The notes beneath the pieces were generated by a model. That model did no database searches. It was not told the DNA's origin and saw nothing but the letters and a program-made list of their open reading frames with translations. Both the position numbers and the translations under genes were made by a program. From assembly GCA_964555285.1 (NCBI GenBank), contig CAZKRM010000028.1, positions 1-46,554 of the forward strand: a DNA stretch of 46,554 bases. Reading direction: 5' to 3'. Shown piece by piece: positions 37,913 through 45,469 of this stretch. The stretch's first letter is position 1, and every line of letters starts with the position of its first letter. This DNA is from JBBIQV01 sp964555285. GTDB taxonomy: Bacteria > Nitrospirota > Nitrospiria > Nitrospirales > Nitrospiraceae.

Positions 37913-38383
37913 ATGGCTGACGCACACTTCATGCGACTGGCGATTCACGCAGCCTGGCAGGGAATCGAGAAGGGAGAAATGCCGTTCGGGGCCTGCATTG
38001 TGAGGAAAAGGCAGGTCATCTCGTCTGCGCATAACAGTGCAAAGGCTAACATGGACACCACAGCCCATGCCGAAGTCCAAGCCATTCGAGAAGCCGGTCG
38101 CCGTCTGAAAACGCTGGAGCTGACAGGGTGTGAGATCTATTCCACCTGCGAGCCCTGTCCGATGTGCTTCACGGCCTGTGTGTGGGCCAAGTTGGAGAGG
38201 ATCGTGTACGCCTGCCGGATCGAGGACGCCGAGAAGACGGGCATCCGGCAAGTTCCCATTTCGTCCACTCGAATGAACCAACTGGGACAGAGCGGGGTGG
38301 AACTGGTCGGGGATGTGCTTCGCGAGGAAAGTCTGAAGCTGTTCGAGGCCTGGCGCCGAGGCGAGACGCGGCCGGGCAAATAA
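37913..38383 (+). CDS. Nucleoside deaminase A (guanine deaminase/TadA-like)
   Basis: It has 156 residues from ATG 37913, with TGGAGG upstream. The zinc-dependent deaminase core is complete: TAHAEVQAIREA (ligand His and catalytic Glu) and STCEPCPMCFTACVWAKLERIVYACR (two ligand cysteines). The family includes guanine deaminase, tRNA adenosine deaminase and related nucleoside deaminases; the substrate cannot be fixed here. It is followed by a monooxygenase-like gene, and the same two genes recur at 40975-42891. Confidence 0.9.
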   Translation: MADAHFMRLAIHAAWQGIEKGEMPFGACIVRKRQVISSAHNSAKANMDTTAHAEVQAIREAGRRLKTLELTGCEIYSTCEPCPMCFTACVWAKLERIVYACRIEDAEKTGIRQVPISSTRMNQLGQSGVELVGDVLREESLKLFEAWRRGETRPGK

Positions 38384-38416
38384 TCAGCGTGGCCAGGGAC
38401 ATAAGGAGGAATGACT

Positions 38417-38716
38417 ATGGCTAGCCGGACAGTGACCGTCGTCGTTCGACTCAAAGCGAAGGCAGGGAAAGAAGCGCAGGTCCGGCAGGAGCTATTCAAC
38501 CTGCTTGCGCCGACTCGCGCGGAACAGGGCTGCATCAATTTCGATATGCATCAAGATCCGAATGACTCGGCGGTCTTTCTGTTCCACGAGAATTGGGTGA
38601 GCGAGGAAGATCTGAAGCGGCACTTCGAGACGCCGCATATCAAACGCTGGATCAAGCTGGCCGAAACGTTGCTGGCAGAACCGCTGGAACTGACGCGCTG
38701 GCGCAAAGTTGAATAG
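38417..38716 (+). CDS. Antibiotic-biosynthesis-monooxygenase (ABM) domain protein A
   Basis: It has 99 residues from ATG 38417, with AAGGAGG before it. It has the dimeric ferredoxin-like ABM pattern: VTVVVRLKAKAGKEAQVRQELFNLLAPTRAEQGCINFDMHQ, FLFHENWVSEEDLKRHFETPHIKRW and LLAEPLELTRW. YgiN-like members are cofactor-free quinol monooxygenases or stress-related small enzymes. Its pairing with a deaminase is duplicated downstream. Confidence 0.9.
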   Translation: MASRTVTVVVRLKAKAGKEAQVRQELFNLLAPTRAEQGCINFDMHQDPNDSAVFLFHENWVSEEDLKRHFETPHIKRWIKLAETLLAEPLELTRWRKVE

Positions 38717-38730
38717 CCAGCGGACTCTTG

Positions 38731-39077
38731 TTCCGCAAAAGCGCCGACCGCCTGGGTGGAGATCACTCTGCGAGAAGGGCTGAATCGCCAAGTCCGGCGT
38801 ATGACCGCCGCCGTGGGGCATCCGACGTTGCGACTCGTTCNNNNNNNNNNNNNNNNNNNNNNNNNNNNNNNNNNNNNNNNNNNNNNNNNNNNNNNNNNNN
38901 NNNNNNNNNNNNNNNNNNNNNNNNNNNNNNNNNNNNNNNNGGATTGCCATCGGGCCGATTGCGCTGGGAGACCTCCAGCCTGGCCACTGGAGGGAATTGA
39001 CGCCTGGCGAAGTTGCTCAGATCTATCAGCACGCGAAGTCGCGTGGCAGGCTTCGATCTGCCGTCCCTCGCCGGTGA
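38731..39077 (+). pseudogene. Partial second copy of the rluE 3' end, holding the assembly gap
   Basis: Starting at TTCCGCAAAA, the sequence follows the rluE coding end (VEITLREGLNRQVRRMTAAV, then GHPTLRLV before the gap and RIAIGPIALGDLQPGHWREL after it) to TGA at 39075-39077. A 2-bp loss near AGCGCCG breaks the frame early on. The 52 bp before the gap are identical to 37746-37797. No start or catalytic Asp is present, so it cannot make an enzyme. Confidence 0.85.
38841..38940. other. 100-N assembly gap
   Basis: Exactly 100 N. The bases on either side continue the rluE copy without loss: GACTCGTTC before and GGATTGCC after, which are adjacent in the intact gene. The gap is therefore probably a scaffolding placeholder of arbitrary length at a repeat, not missing coding sequence. 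Confidence 0.8.
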
Positions 39078-39088
39078 GTCCGGGGCCG
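39066..39088 (+). repeat. Left 23-bp direct repeat flanking the GHKL ATPase gene
   Basis: This 23-bp unit with the core GGTGAGTCCGG matches 40844-40866 at 21 of 23 positions in the same orientation. The two copies bracket the GHKL ATPase gene. A looser third copy (18 of 23) lies at 46111-46133. Confidence 0.6.
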
Positions 39089-39114
39089 ATTCAGACCTTT
39101 GCGTGGCTCGTTCA

Positions 39115-40713
39115 TCATCGCGGGCGACGCCAGCGGCCTTGGGGCTGATCGAGTGCCTGGCCCCAGTGGGCCAGAAACTTGGTGATGAAGGTATGTTCCT
39201 GATTTGGCTCCACGGCCAGCGGGGCCAGTGCGAGGGCGACGGCGAGCGAAATGTGATAGCCCACAGAGCGGGACGCCAGCGCACGCCGATAGGCGGGATG
39301 GGCCTGATTGATCCAGACGGTGGATTCGACGAGTCGGCCCAGCTCCGAATCATCGGATCGGTCCTCAAACTGAACCCCAAGCCCGTACCGCATGGGCGCG
39401 CGGGAACGTCCATGACCCGGGAACATGGCAGATGCTGAAGCAGGGATCGTGGACGGCCCAGGCTCGGTCACTGCTGTGTCCTGGTCAGTAGGCGGAGGGG
39501 GTGTTTGTGGCTGAGTCGGTTCGGTCTCATTCGGCCGCGGTGCTTCGGCCGTCGATGGGGCGGCCAGAACTGCAAGGGCTTCTGTTCCCGCTGCTATGTC
39601 GCTTTTCTTGCCATCGATCGGCAATCGCTTTTGGCCGCCGGCCCGGCGTTCGACGAGTGAGGCGAGCAGCGGAAAGTCGTCGGACAATTCTTCCAGCACT
39701 CGATCCAGATCTCGCTCCAATGGGCGCATCATGCGTGATGGGGCGTCCGGTGTTCCTGTGCGCGTATCGCCCCAGGCTTCCAATTGCCGGGAGACGGCTT
39801 CCTGGATCGCCTTACGGTAGGCAAGATAGACGGCCCCGCGGGTGCCCGTGCGGATGAAATCCCCTTTATTGAGCGTGAGCGAGGCGGCCAGGTCGGGGAC
39901 TTCGATCAAGCCGTTGATCCGTTCCGACTGTAACGAAGTCACGCCCAACCAGTCCCATCCCCGTTTGATGACTTTGCCCAAGGTGCTGATGGCGACGCCC
40001 CGCTGATCCTCGGACAACGGCGTGGCATAACGCGTCAGATACCCCAGCGCCGAGGGCTTGCGCCGGCGGGCCAACCGAACGGCCAAAGGGGCCTGGTCAG
40101 GTGCCGAGCTGAGATGCCGTTCCAACGATCGCCCATTGACTTCGAACGCAATCCCGGCTGGGTACTGGGAGGCCAGAAAGGAATCAAAGGGGGGTTCCAG
40201 TAACGGCTGGAAATGCCGACGCATCACTCCTTCGACAAACCCAGGGTCTACGAGAGGAGAGAGCGGGGTTCGTAGCTTCAGCCGCACCGCAGTGCCCCGC
40301 TCGCCGACCAGTCCCAGCGGAGTCACCCAATGCCAGGGCGCACGATGGTGCGAGGCCAAGTGCCACCGCGTGGCGACGTGGCTGCTGCCGCGCCTGGTTT
40401 CGGTGAGCACCTCTTCGCATACCAGCAGCCCCAGTTTGATGCCGACCCCGGCAAACCCAATGCCTTGCCCACGCACTTTCGTGCTGGAGGCGATGTCGTG
40501 ATACTGCCGCATTGCCGTTCGCAGCATGCCGGACCCATTGTCCACGATGGTCAGGGTGGACTGTGCAGGGTCCGTGGTCATCGTGATCCGGTTGGCCCCG
40601 GAATCCAGAGAATTGGCGATGATTTCGGTCAGGATGGTTTCTTCGAGGCTCGATGGGTAGGCATCCCGCAGGTCTTCCAACAGATGTTCAAGATCGACGC
40701 GGGTCTCGCCCAT
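39115..40713 (-). CDS. GHKL (Hsp90/MORC-like) ATPase of unknown role
   Basis: It has 532 residues from ATG 40713. The N-terminal Bergerat ATP-binding fold is clear: ILTEIIANSLDSGANRI with the catalytic Glu and Asn, TIVDNGSGM, and the lid STKVRGQGIGFAGVGIKLGLLV. Residues 200-340 may be a transducer-like domain (NKGDFIRTGTRGAVYLAYRKAIQEAV). A proline/threonine-rich linker (about 400-440) leads to a C-terminal helical part. It resembles MORC and other stand-alone GHKL proteins, some of which occur in defence islands; no partner nuclease is adjacent. It interrupts the duplicated deaminase module on the opposite strand. Confidence 0.82.
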   Translation of the reverse strand: MGETRVDLEHLLEDLRDAYPSSLEETILTEIIANSLDSGANRITMTTDPAQSTLTIVDNGSGMLRTAMRQYHDIASSTKVRGQGIGFAGVGIKLGLLVCEEVLTETRRGSSHVATRWHLASHHRAPWHWVTPLGLVGERGTAVRLKLRTPLSPLVDPGFVEGVMRRHFQPLLEPPFDSFLASQYPAGIAFEVNGRSLERHLSSAPDQAPLAVRLARRRKPSALGYLTRYATPLSEDQRGVAISTLGKVIKRGWDWLGVTSLQSERINGLIEVPDLAASLTLNKGDFIRTGTRGAVYLAYRKAIQEAVSRQLEAWGDTRTGTPDAPSRMMRPLERDLDRVLEELSDDFPLLASLVERRAGGQKRLPIDGKKSDIAAGTEALAVLAAPSTAEAPRPNETEPTQPQTPPPPTDQDTAVTEPGPSTIPASASAMFPGHGRSRAPMRYGLGVQFEDRSDDSELGRLVESTVWINQAHPAYRRALASRSVGYHISLAVALALAPLAVEPNQEHTFITKFLAHWGQALDQPQGRWRRPR

Positions 40714-40843
40714 GTTCTACTCCGTGAGGTCTGCCTTGTGCGGCGAAGGGGACTGTAGACGGAGGCGCAGGCGAAATCAAGGCGAGAGAGGCGACCTTTG
40801 GGGTGGGGGTTCAGACCTGTGAGATGCTCGCTTCAAACCGAAT

Positions 40844-40866
40844 CCTCGGCGGTGAGTCCGGAGCCG
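40844..40866 (+). repeat. Right 23-bp direct repeat flanking the GHKL ATPase gene
   Basis: The partner of 39066-39088, in the same orientation with two mismatches. It lies about 110 bp before deaminase B. The remaining bases from 40714 to 40974 hold no gene I can support. Confidence 0.6.
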
Positions 40867-40974
40867 TTCAATGATGGCTGGATCCAGCTAGACACTTTTC
40901 CATCGGTCGGATACACTCTTCCCCCGCATTGGTTCCACATCACGAGTAAAAGGAACGAGGTTGAACATCCAACC

Positions 40975-41490
40975 ATGACCGACGCAGACTTCATGCGTCT
41001 GGCAATCCAGTCGGCCTGGCAGGGGCTTGAGAAGGGAGAAATGCCCTTCGGTGCCTGCATCGTGAAGAAGGGACAGGTCGTTTCGGTTGTGCATAACAGC
41101 GCGAAAGACAACCTAGACACCACAGCTCATGCCGAGATACAGGCGATTCGAGAAGCCACTCGTCAATTGAGAATGCTGGAGCTCACCGGGTGTGTCATCT
41201 ATTCGACGTGTGAGCCATGCCCAATGTGTTTCACGGCATGTCTATGGGCCAGCCTTGGGCGCATTGTGTACGCCTGTCGCATCGAGGATGCGGAAAAGGC
41301 TGGCATCCGGCAAATTCCCATTGCGTCGAGTCGTATGAAGCAACTGGGGCGCAGCGGTGTGGAGCTCGTCGGCGATGTGCTTCGCGAGGAAAGCCGGAGA
41401 CTCTTTGAGGCCTGGCGTCGGGGCGAGACTCGGCCGAGCAAACAGGGGGCAACTCAATCCGTGCCACCGGTAAAAAGGAGAAGCTATTGA
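40975..41490 (+). CDS. Nucleoside deaminase B, stop codon supplied by an IS630 end
   Basis: It has 171 residues from ATG 40975. It is closely similar to deaminase A from MTDADFMRLAIQSAWQGLEK through TAHAEIQAIREATRQ and STCEPCPMCFTACLWAS to FEAWRRGETRP, and has complete zinc ligands. The C-terminus is longer than in A (KQGATQSVPPVKRRSY). The frame would end AGC TAG without the transposon; the insertion at the TA turns this into AGC TAT TGA, so the last residue and the stop come from the IS end. Confidence 0.9.
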   Translation: MTDADFMRLAIQSAWQGLEKGEMPFGACIVKKGQVVSVVHNSAKDNLDTTAHAEIQAIREATRQLRMLELTGCVIYSTCEPCPMCFTACLWASLGRIVYACRIEDAEKAGIRQIPIASSRMKQLGRSGVELVGDVLREESRRLFEAWRRGETRPSKQGATQSVPPVKRRSY

Positions 41491-41514
41491 GCTTTGCATA
41501 AATAATGGAAATGT

Positions 41515-42072
41515 TCACCGTGCCCACGGCAGATCAGACGCGTGGATACAGGACCACAGGAGTGGTTGCGACCCTCGGATGCGCCGCACCGAGTTGCGGA
41601 GTAGCCCGTTGAGCTGGGTCAAGTCTGTGGGCGCACTGTTGGTCAAGGCGCGATCAGCCTGGGCCCAGACATATTCCGCCGGATTGAGTTCTGGGGCGTA
41701 AGCCGGGAACTCTTCCACCTGGAGTCGGGGATGTGCGGTGATCCACTGTTTGACTTCACTGCGGCGATGGATCGTGCCCCGATCCCACAGCAGGACCACC
41801 GGCCCCCGAAGATGCCGGAGCAGGTGCTTGAGGAACGCGCGAATATCCAGCCCTGTGAGATTGCGGGTCCGAAGCGTGAGATAGAGGGCCAGCCGTTTCC
41901 GCTGGGGCGACACGGCCAACGCACTGATCGCGGAGATCCGATCCTGTTTGTAGAGGTAGCGCACGACGGGCGTTTCCCCTTTCGGAACCCAGGTGCGGGC
42001 CACATTGGGGATGAGCAGGAAGCCCGATTCATCGAGGAAGACCAGATGGGCCCCACGTCGTTGAGCGTTTTT
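41515..42072 (-). CDS. IS630 transposase, C-terminal DDE half (orfB)
   Basis: The frame opens at the A7 run (42074-42068) and encodes HLVFLDESGFLLIPNVARTWVP with the first Asp, GPVVLLWDRGTIHRR with the second Asp, and FPAYAPELNPAEYVWAQADRAL with the Glu, so the catalytic triad is intact. An internal ATG lies at 42003. Relative to orfA the frame is shifted by +1 (or -2), so a full transposase needs slippage at the A7 run or reflects a one-base mutation. Confidence 0.85.
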   Translation of the reverse strand, partial: KNAQRRGAHLVFLDESGFLLIPNVARTWVPKGETPVVRYLYKQDRISAISALAVSPQRKRLALYLTLRTRNLTGLDIRAFLKHLLRHLRGPVVLLWDRGTIHRRSEVKQWITAHPRLQVEEFPAYAPELNPAEYVWAQADRALTNSAPTDLTQLNGLLRNSVRRIRGSQPLLWSCIHASDLPWAR

Positions 42073-42532
42073 TTATATGCGGCCAGCGGGACCGCTTCCA
42101 GTGGGCGATCGCCGCGCCGTCCCGTTGCAGGGCCCGGCGTTCGGGTTTCTGACAACTCCATCCCAACCTGTTCAGCAGTTTCCAGACATGGCAGGGATGA
42201 TAGGCCACGCCCCACTGCCGTCGGATCAGCGCGGCGACGCGCTGTAAGGTCCAGAGATCGGTCCGATAGCCGGCGGCCAGGGGGCCCTTCAGGAGCAACG
42301 TGGTCAGACGCTTCTTCTGCGACGCGGAGAGCTTGGGCGGGCGGCCCGGGGTGGGGTGCGGGCGCAACCCCTTCAGCCCCTTTGTTCGGTACGACTGGTC
42401 CCATCGGAACACCGAACTCACGGATGCGCTCACGGCACGTGCCACAGCCGACAGATTCTTGCCCGCCCGTAGCAGCCGAATGGCCTGTCGGCGTCGCCGC
42501 TCCAGTTGCTGGGCGGTTCCTTGAGGTCTCAT
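42029..42532 (-). CDS. IS630 transposase, N-terminal DNA-binding half (orfA)
   Basis: It has 167 residues from ATG 42532. It carries the paired helix-turn-helix domains of IS630 transposases: RRRQAIRLLRAGKNLSAVARAVSASVSSVFRWDQSYRTKGLKGL, a linker with HPTPGRPPKLSASQKKRL, and the second domain with RTDLWTLQRVAALIRRQWGVAYHPCHVWKLLNRLGWS. After the run IKKR it leaves the family frame and stops. It overlaps orfB. Confidence 0.87.
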   Translation of the reverse strand: MRPQGTAQQLERRRRQAIRLLRAGKNLSAVARAVSASVSSVFRWDQSYRTKGLKGLRPHPTPGRPPKLSASQKKRLTTLLLKGPLAAGYRTDLWTLQRVAALIRRQWGVAYHPCHVWKLLNRLGWSCQKPERRALQRDGAAIAHWKRSRWPHIKKRSTTWGPSGLPR

Positions 42533-42591
42533 GCCTCATAGCATAGCGAACTCGGCGGATAGTTTCCATTATTTATGCAAGCCTCAATAGT

Positions 42592-42891
42592 ATGGCCGGA
42601 AATCATGTCACCGTCGTCGTTCGACTGAAAGCCAAAGCAGGCATGGAAGCGCGTGTCAGGCAGGAACTCCTCAATCTCCTGGCCCCCACCCGCGCGGAAC
42701 AGGGCTGTATCAATTTTGATATGCACGAAGCCCCGAACGATCCGGCCTTATTCTTATTCCATGAGAATTGGGCAAGCGAGGAAGCGCTGAAGCGGCATTT
42801 TGAAACTCCGCATATCACACGCTGGGTGCACCTGACCGAAACCTTGCTTGCGGAACCATTGGAGGTCACGCTCTGGCAGAGCGTGGATTAA
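42592..42891 (+). CDS. ABM domain protein B, cut off from its ribosome binding site
   Basis: This 99-residue paralogue of the protein at 38417 reads VTVVVRLKAKAGMEARVRQELLNLLAPTRAEQGCINFDMHE and FLFHENWASEEALKRHFETPHITRW. The frame is intact. The AAAAGGAG that would serve it lies at 41473-41480, on the far side of the IS630 element, and no Shine-Dalgarno is visible between the IS end and the ATG. Translation is therefore probably poor. Confidence 0.85.
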   Translation: MAGNHVTVVVRLKAKAGMEARVRQELLNLLAPTRAEQGCINFDMHEAPNDPALFLFHENWASEEALKRHFETPHITRWVHLTETLLAEPLEVTLWQSVD

Positions 42892-42947
42892 ATTGATCAC
42901 CATGTTCTGAAAAGGCTGTTCGTAAGCGTGTCGAAATACCCTCTGCC

Positions 42948-43616
42948 ATGACAGGGGCCTTAAATATGACTGATACATCACACGATCGGGACAGAGAGCC
43001 AAGCGCTCCCCGCCCACATGTGTCATCCCGCCGTCGGTTCTTATTGGGCATGGGCGGACTGTTTCTAGCCGTCCTAGAAGATCCAACGCTGATCAAAGCG
43101 GTTCGCGCAGAGGATCAGACAGGAACGGACAAGCTATTCGACAGGGAGATGGCTGAGCGATTCATGCGTCGCGCCGTTGACCTGAGCCGTAAGGGTATGG
43201 AGGCAGGCGACGGCGGTCCATTCGGTGCCGTCATCGTCCGGGAGGGGAAAATCGTTGGTGAAGGATGGAACCGGGTGATCGTTACCAAAGATCCAACTGC
43301 GCATGGCGAGGTAGTGGCCATACGCGCGGCTGCCAATTCGATGGGCGATTTCAATCTCAAGGGCTGTGATCTCTATACGAGTGCACAACCTTGCCCGATG
43401 TGTCTGGGCGCCATTTACTGGGCCCGTATCGACCGCGTTTATTACGGCAACAGCGTTAAGGATGCCGCCGCCATCGGTTTCGACGACGAATTCTTCTACC
43501 AACAGCTGATGCGCCTACCGCAGGAGCGTCAGGTTCCCGAAGTCCAGTTACTGGCGCAGGAGTCTCTCCAAGTCTTCAAGGACTACGTCGTCAAGTCAGA
43601 CCGTGTTCGATATTGA
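42948..43616 (+). CDS. Nucleoside deaminase C with Tat signal (exported)
   Basis: It has 222 residues from ATG 42948; ATG 42966 is also possible. The N-terminus has a twin-arginine signal, SSRRRFLLGMGGLFLAVL, followed by an AVRAED cleavage region. The mature part is a zinc deaminase: FMRRAVDLSRKGMEAGDGGPFGAVIV, TAHGEVVAIRAAANSMG and TSAQPCPMCLGAIYWARIDRVYYG, then DDEFFYQQLMRLPQERQVP as in guanine deaminase-like proteins. HGE replaces HAE. A folded zinc deaminase sent to the periplasm is unusual and suggests scavenging of nucleobases from outside. Confidence 0.88.
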   Translation: MTGALNMTDTSHDRDREPSAPRPHVSSRRRFLLGMGGLFLAVLEDPTLIKAVRAEDQTGTDKLFDREMAERFMRRAVDLSRKGMEAGDGGPFGAVIVREGKIVGEGWNRVIVTKDPTAHGEVVAIRAAANSMGDFNLKGCDLYTSAQPCPMCLGAIYWARIDRVYYGNSVKDAAAIGFDDEFFYQQLMRLPQERQVPEVQLLAQESLQVFKDYVVKSDRVRY

Positions 43617-43796
43617 CGGCGAGATCGACGCGTGCTCGAACCTAACCCTGCTCCGAGCGCGATCATCTGCAGAGAGCATGAGGACTTGATAAGGGCTCAG
43701 AGTACATTCCGGACTGGGGGGAGAAAAGGAATAACACCGGTCAGTCTCGCGGAGTGTGGTGATTTCGTCCCGATCCGGTTTTTGGAGGGATGGCTC

Positions 43797-45344
43797 ATGA
43801 GGATCTTCCTTCTAGCTGCAAGCATACTGCTCATCGTGCTCATTGAGGGTAATCCTGTTCAGGCTGAGCCTCCGCAGGACATGGTGACTCTCACCTTCAT
43901 ATGGCATGCAGGAGAACGGGCTGATCTACTCTTGAAGATCTCCAAAGAGTACACAAAGGAAACTGGTGTCGAAATTAAGGCGGTCCTGCCACCGCTGACT
44001 CAAGAGTATTATCAACGAATCTCGGGTGAGTTTGACAAAAAAGGCTCGGCCTTTGACCTTGCGATCTTCGACAGTCAGTCCATGTCGGAATTCGCGTCCC
44101 GTGGACATGTCGTGCTTCTGAACGACTGGCTCAGAAATAGTAAAAAGATCAGGGTAGCTGACTTCGATCCGTTAGCGCTGCAGCGGTACTCGGAGTACCC
44201 GGAAGGTTCGGGGAACATCTATGCACTGCCAATCAACCAGGATTGCATGGGTCTGGTGTATCGCAAGGACCTTTTCGAGAATCCAAGGGAGAAGGAAGCC
44301 CTCAAGAAGAAATACGGTTACGAGTTGGCGGTACCGGAGACCTATGGCCAATTGCGGGATATCGCCGAGTTTTTCACTCGGCCCCAACAACAACTTTACG
44401 GGATCGCGCTCTATGGCAGCGAGGACTATGATGCAGCCACGTCGGTTTTCAACAACATCTTTTGGTCCTTCGGCGCCGAGCTGTGGGACCCCAAAACGGG
44501 CAAAGCCGATGGCCATATCAACTCCCCGCAGGCGAAGAAAGCACTGGAATATTATAAGAGCCTGTTCGCCTATGCTCCCCCGGGATTCCAGGACGCGTAT
44601 GTTCCAGAGGTGAATCAGGCCATTATAGAGGGGAAGGCTGCCCTCGGTATCCAGTGGTTTTACTATTTCAACGAACTGTCATCCGGGACTTCAAAGACGA
44701 CACACAAGTTGAGTTTTGCCCCTCTCCCCGGTCAGAAAAGCCCGGACGGCAAGTTCCGCCGCTTTGTCATGGTCGGAGGACAGGGCGTGTCGATCAGCCA
44801 ATACTCCAAGCACAAGGACGAGGCCTGGAAGTTTCTGGAGTGGTTCCTAAGTCGAGAGCAACAATGGAAATGGGTGGAAGGCGGCGGGATGACCGGGCTG
44901 GCCGTCATTCTCAAGGATCCGAAATTCCTCGAAGCAGCGCCTCCCAACACGTCATTTCCCCTTTCCATGAGTTTGACCAAAGACTATTGGCACCTGCCCG
45001 TCTATCCCCAACTGTTGCAGGTCTACCAGAAGTACGTCCATCAAGCCGTTGCTGGCAGATTGTCACCTGATCAAGCACTCGATTTGTGTGCGCGCGAGCA
45101 TGATGAGATCCTGAAGCTGTCGAACCCCCAGCCGGGTGTTAAGAAAAAGGCAGCTGATGGCAAAGGGGCGCTCTGTCAGCTGTCCGTCGTTGGGGGGAAT
45201 TGCCATTATGAGCACGGCCCCTCGCGTGCTGGAAGGCTCACTCCATCCGGACCTGCGGCATTGGGAAGATGTGCCGTCAGCTATCGTGGTGACCAGAGAC
45301 TCCGAGCCGAACCTGGAGCCATGTTTAGTGAAGCAGGGAGCTGA
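43797..45344 (+). CDS. Extracellular solute-binding protein (family 1), orphan
   Basis: About 515 residues are counted from ATG 43797, with GGAGGG before it. It has a signal peptide (RIFLLAASILLIVLIEGNPVQA). The mature part is a family 1 sugar-type binding protein: TLTFIWHAGERADLLLKISKEYTKETGVEI, FDLAIFDSQSMSEFASRGHVVLLNDW, YALPINQDCMGLVYRKDLFE and GGQGVSISQYSKHKDEAWKFLEWFLSREQQWKW. Family similarity fades after DQALDLCAREHDEILKL (about 45120); the last 70 codons look like a readthrough extension. No permease or ATPase follows, so it is orphaned or cut off from its transporter. Confidence 0.85.
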   Translation: MRIFLLAASILLIVLIEGNPVQAEPPQDMVTLTFIWHAGERADLLLKISKEYTKETGVEIKAVLPPLTQEYYQRISGEFDKKGSAFDLAIFDSQSMSEFASRGHVVLLNDWLRNSKKIRVADFDPLALQRYSEYPEGSGNIYALPINQDCMGLVYRKDLFENPREKEALKKKYGYELAVPETYGQLRDIAEFFTRPQQQLYGIALYGSEDYDAATSVFNNIFWSFGAELWDPKTGKADGHINSPQAKKALEYYKSLFAYAPPGFQDAYVPEVNQAIIEGKAALGIQWFYYFNELSSGTSKTTHKLSFAPLPGQKSPDGKFRRFVMVGGQGVSISQYSKHKDEAWKFLEWFLSREQQWKWVEGGGMTGLAVILKDPKFLEAAPPNTSFPLSMSLTKDYWHLPVYPQLLQVYQKYVHQAVAGRLSPDQALDLCAREHDEILKLSNPQPGVKKKAADGKGALCQLSVVGGNCHYEHGPSRAGRLTPSGPAALGRCAVSYRGDQRLRAEPGAMFSEAGS

Positions 45345-45455
45345 TGTTCAGCGGATGCTGTAGCGTCGTCGACCAGCGCACGATTCGGGTAGTGTTCAGC
45401 GACTTCGCCAAGCGATGCCGCTGGTCTATTGGCTTGCGCTAGGAGCGCGTTTGTA

Positions 45456-45466
45456 CTACATTGTAG
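45456..45466. promoter_or_regulatory. Palindrome CTACATTGTAG before the RHH antitoxin gene
   Basis: A perfect 11-bp palindrome sits 3 bp before the ATG at 45470, within an AT-richer stretch. RHH antitoxins commonly bind such short palindromes at their own promoter. No Shine-Dalgarno with normal spacing is seen, so a leaderless or very short leader is possible. Confidence 0.45.
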
Positions 45467-45469
45467 GAC

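Larger units (their letters stand above)
41487..42587 (-). mobile_element. IS630-family insertion sequence, 1101 bp, flanked by TA
   Basis: The ends are inverted: TTGAGCTTTGCATAAATAAT on the left and ATTATTTATGCAAGCCTCAA on the right. TA lies on both sides (41485-41486 and 42588-42589), the target duplication of IS630/mariner elements. The transposase reads right to left in two frames. Removing the element rejoins the deaminase stop and the monooxygenase start. A single copy is visible. Confidence 0.92.

Noticed and set aside
41731..42546. 271-codon plus-strand frame across the IS630 element
   Set aside because: It is antisense to a clear transposase with an intact DDE triad.
39115..43616. 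A GHKL ATPase plus deaminases as one defined anti-phage system
   Set aside because: The ATPase is on the opposite strand, looks separately inserted and shares no coupling with the deaminase genes; only the cassette idea is kept as a finding.
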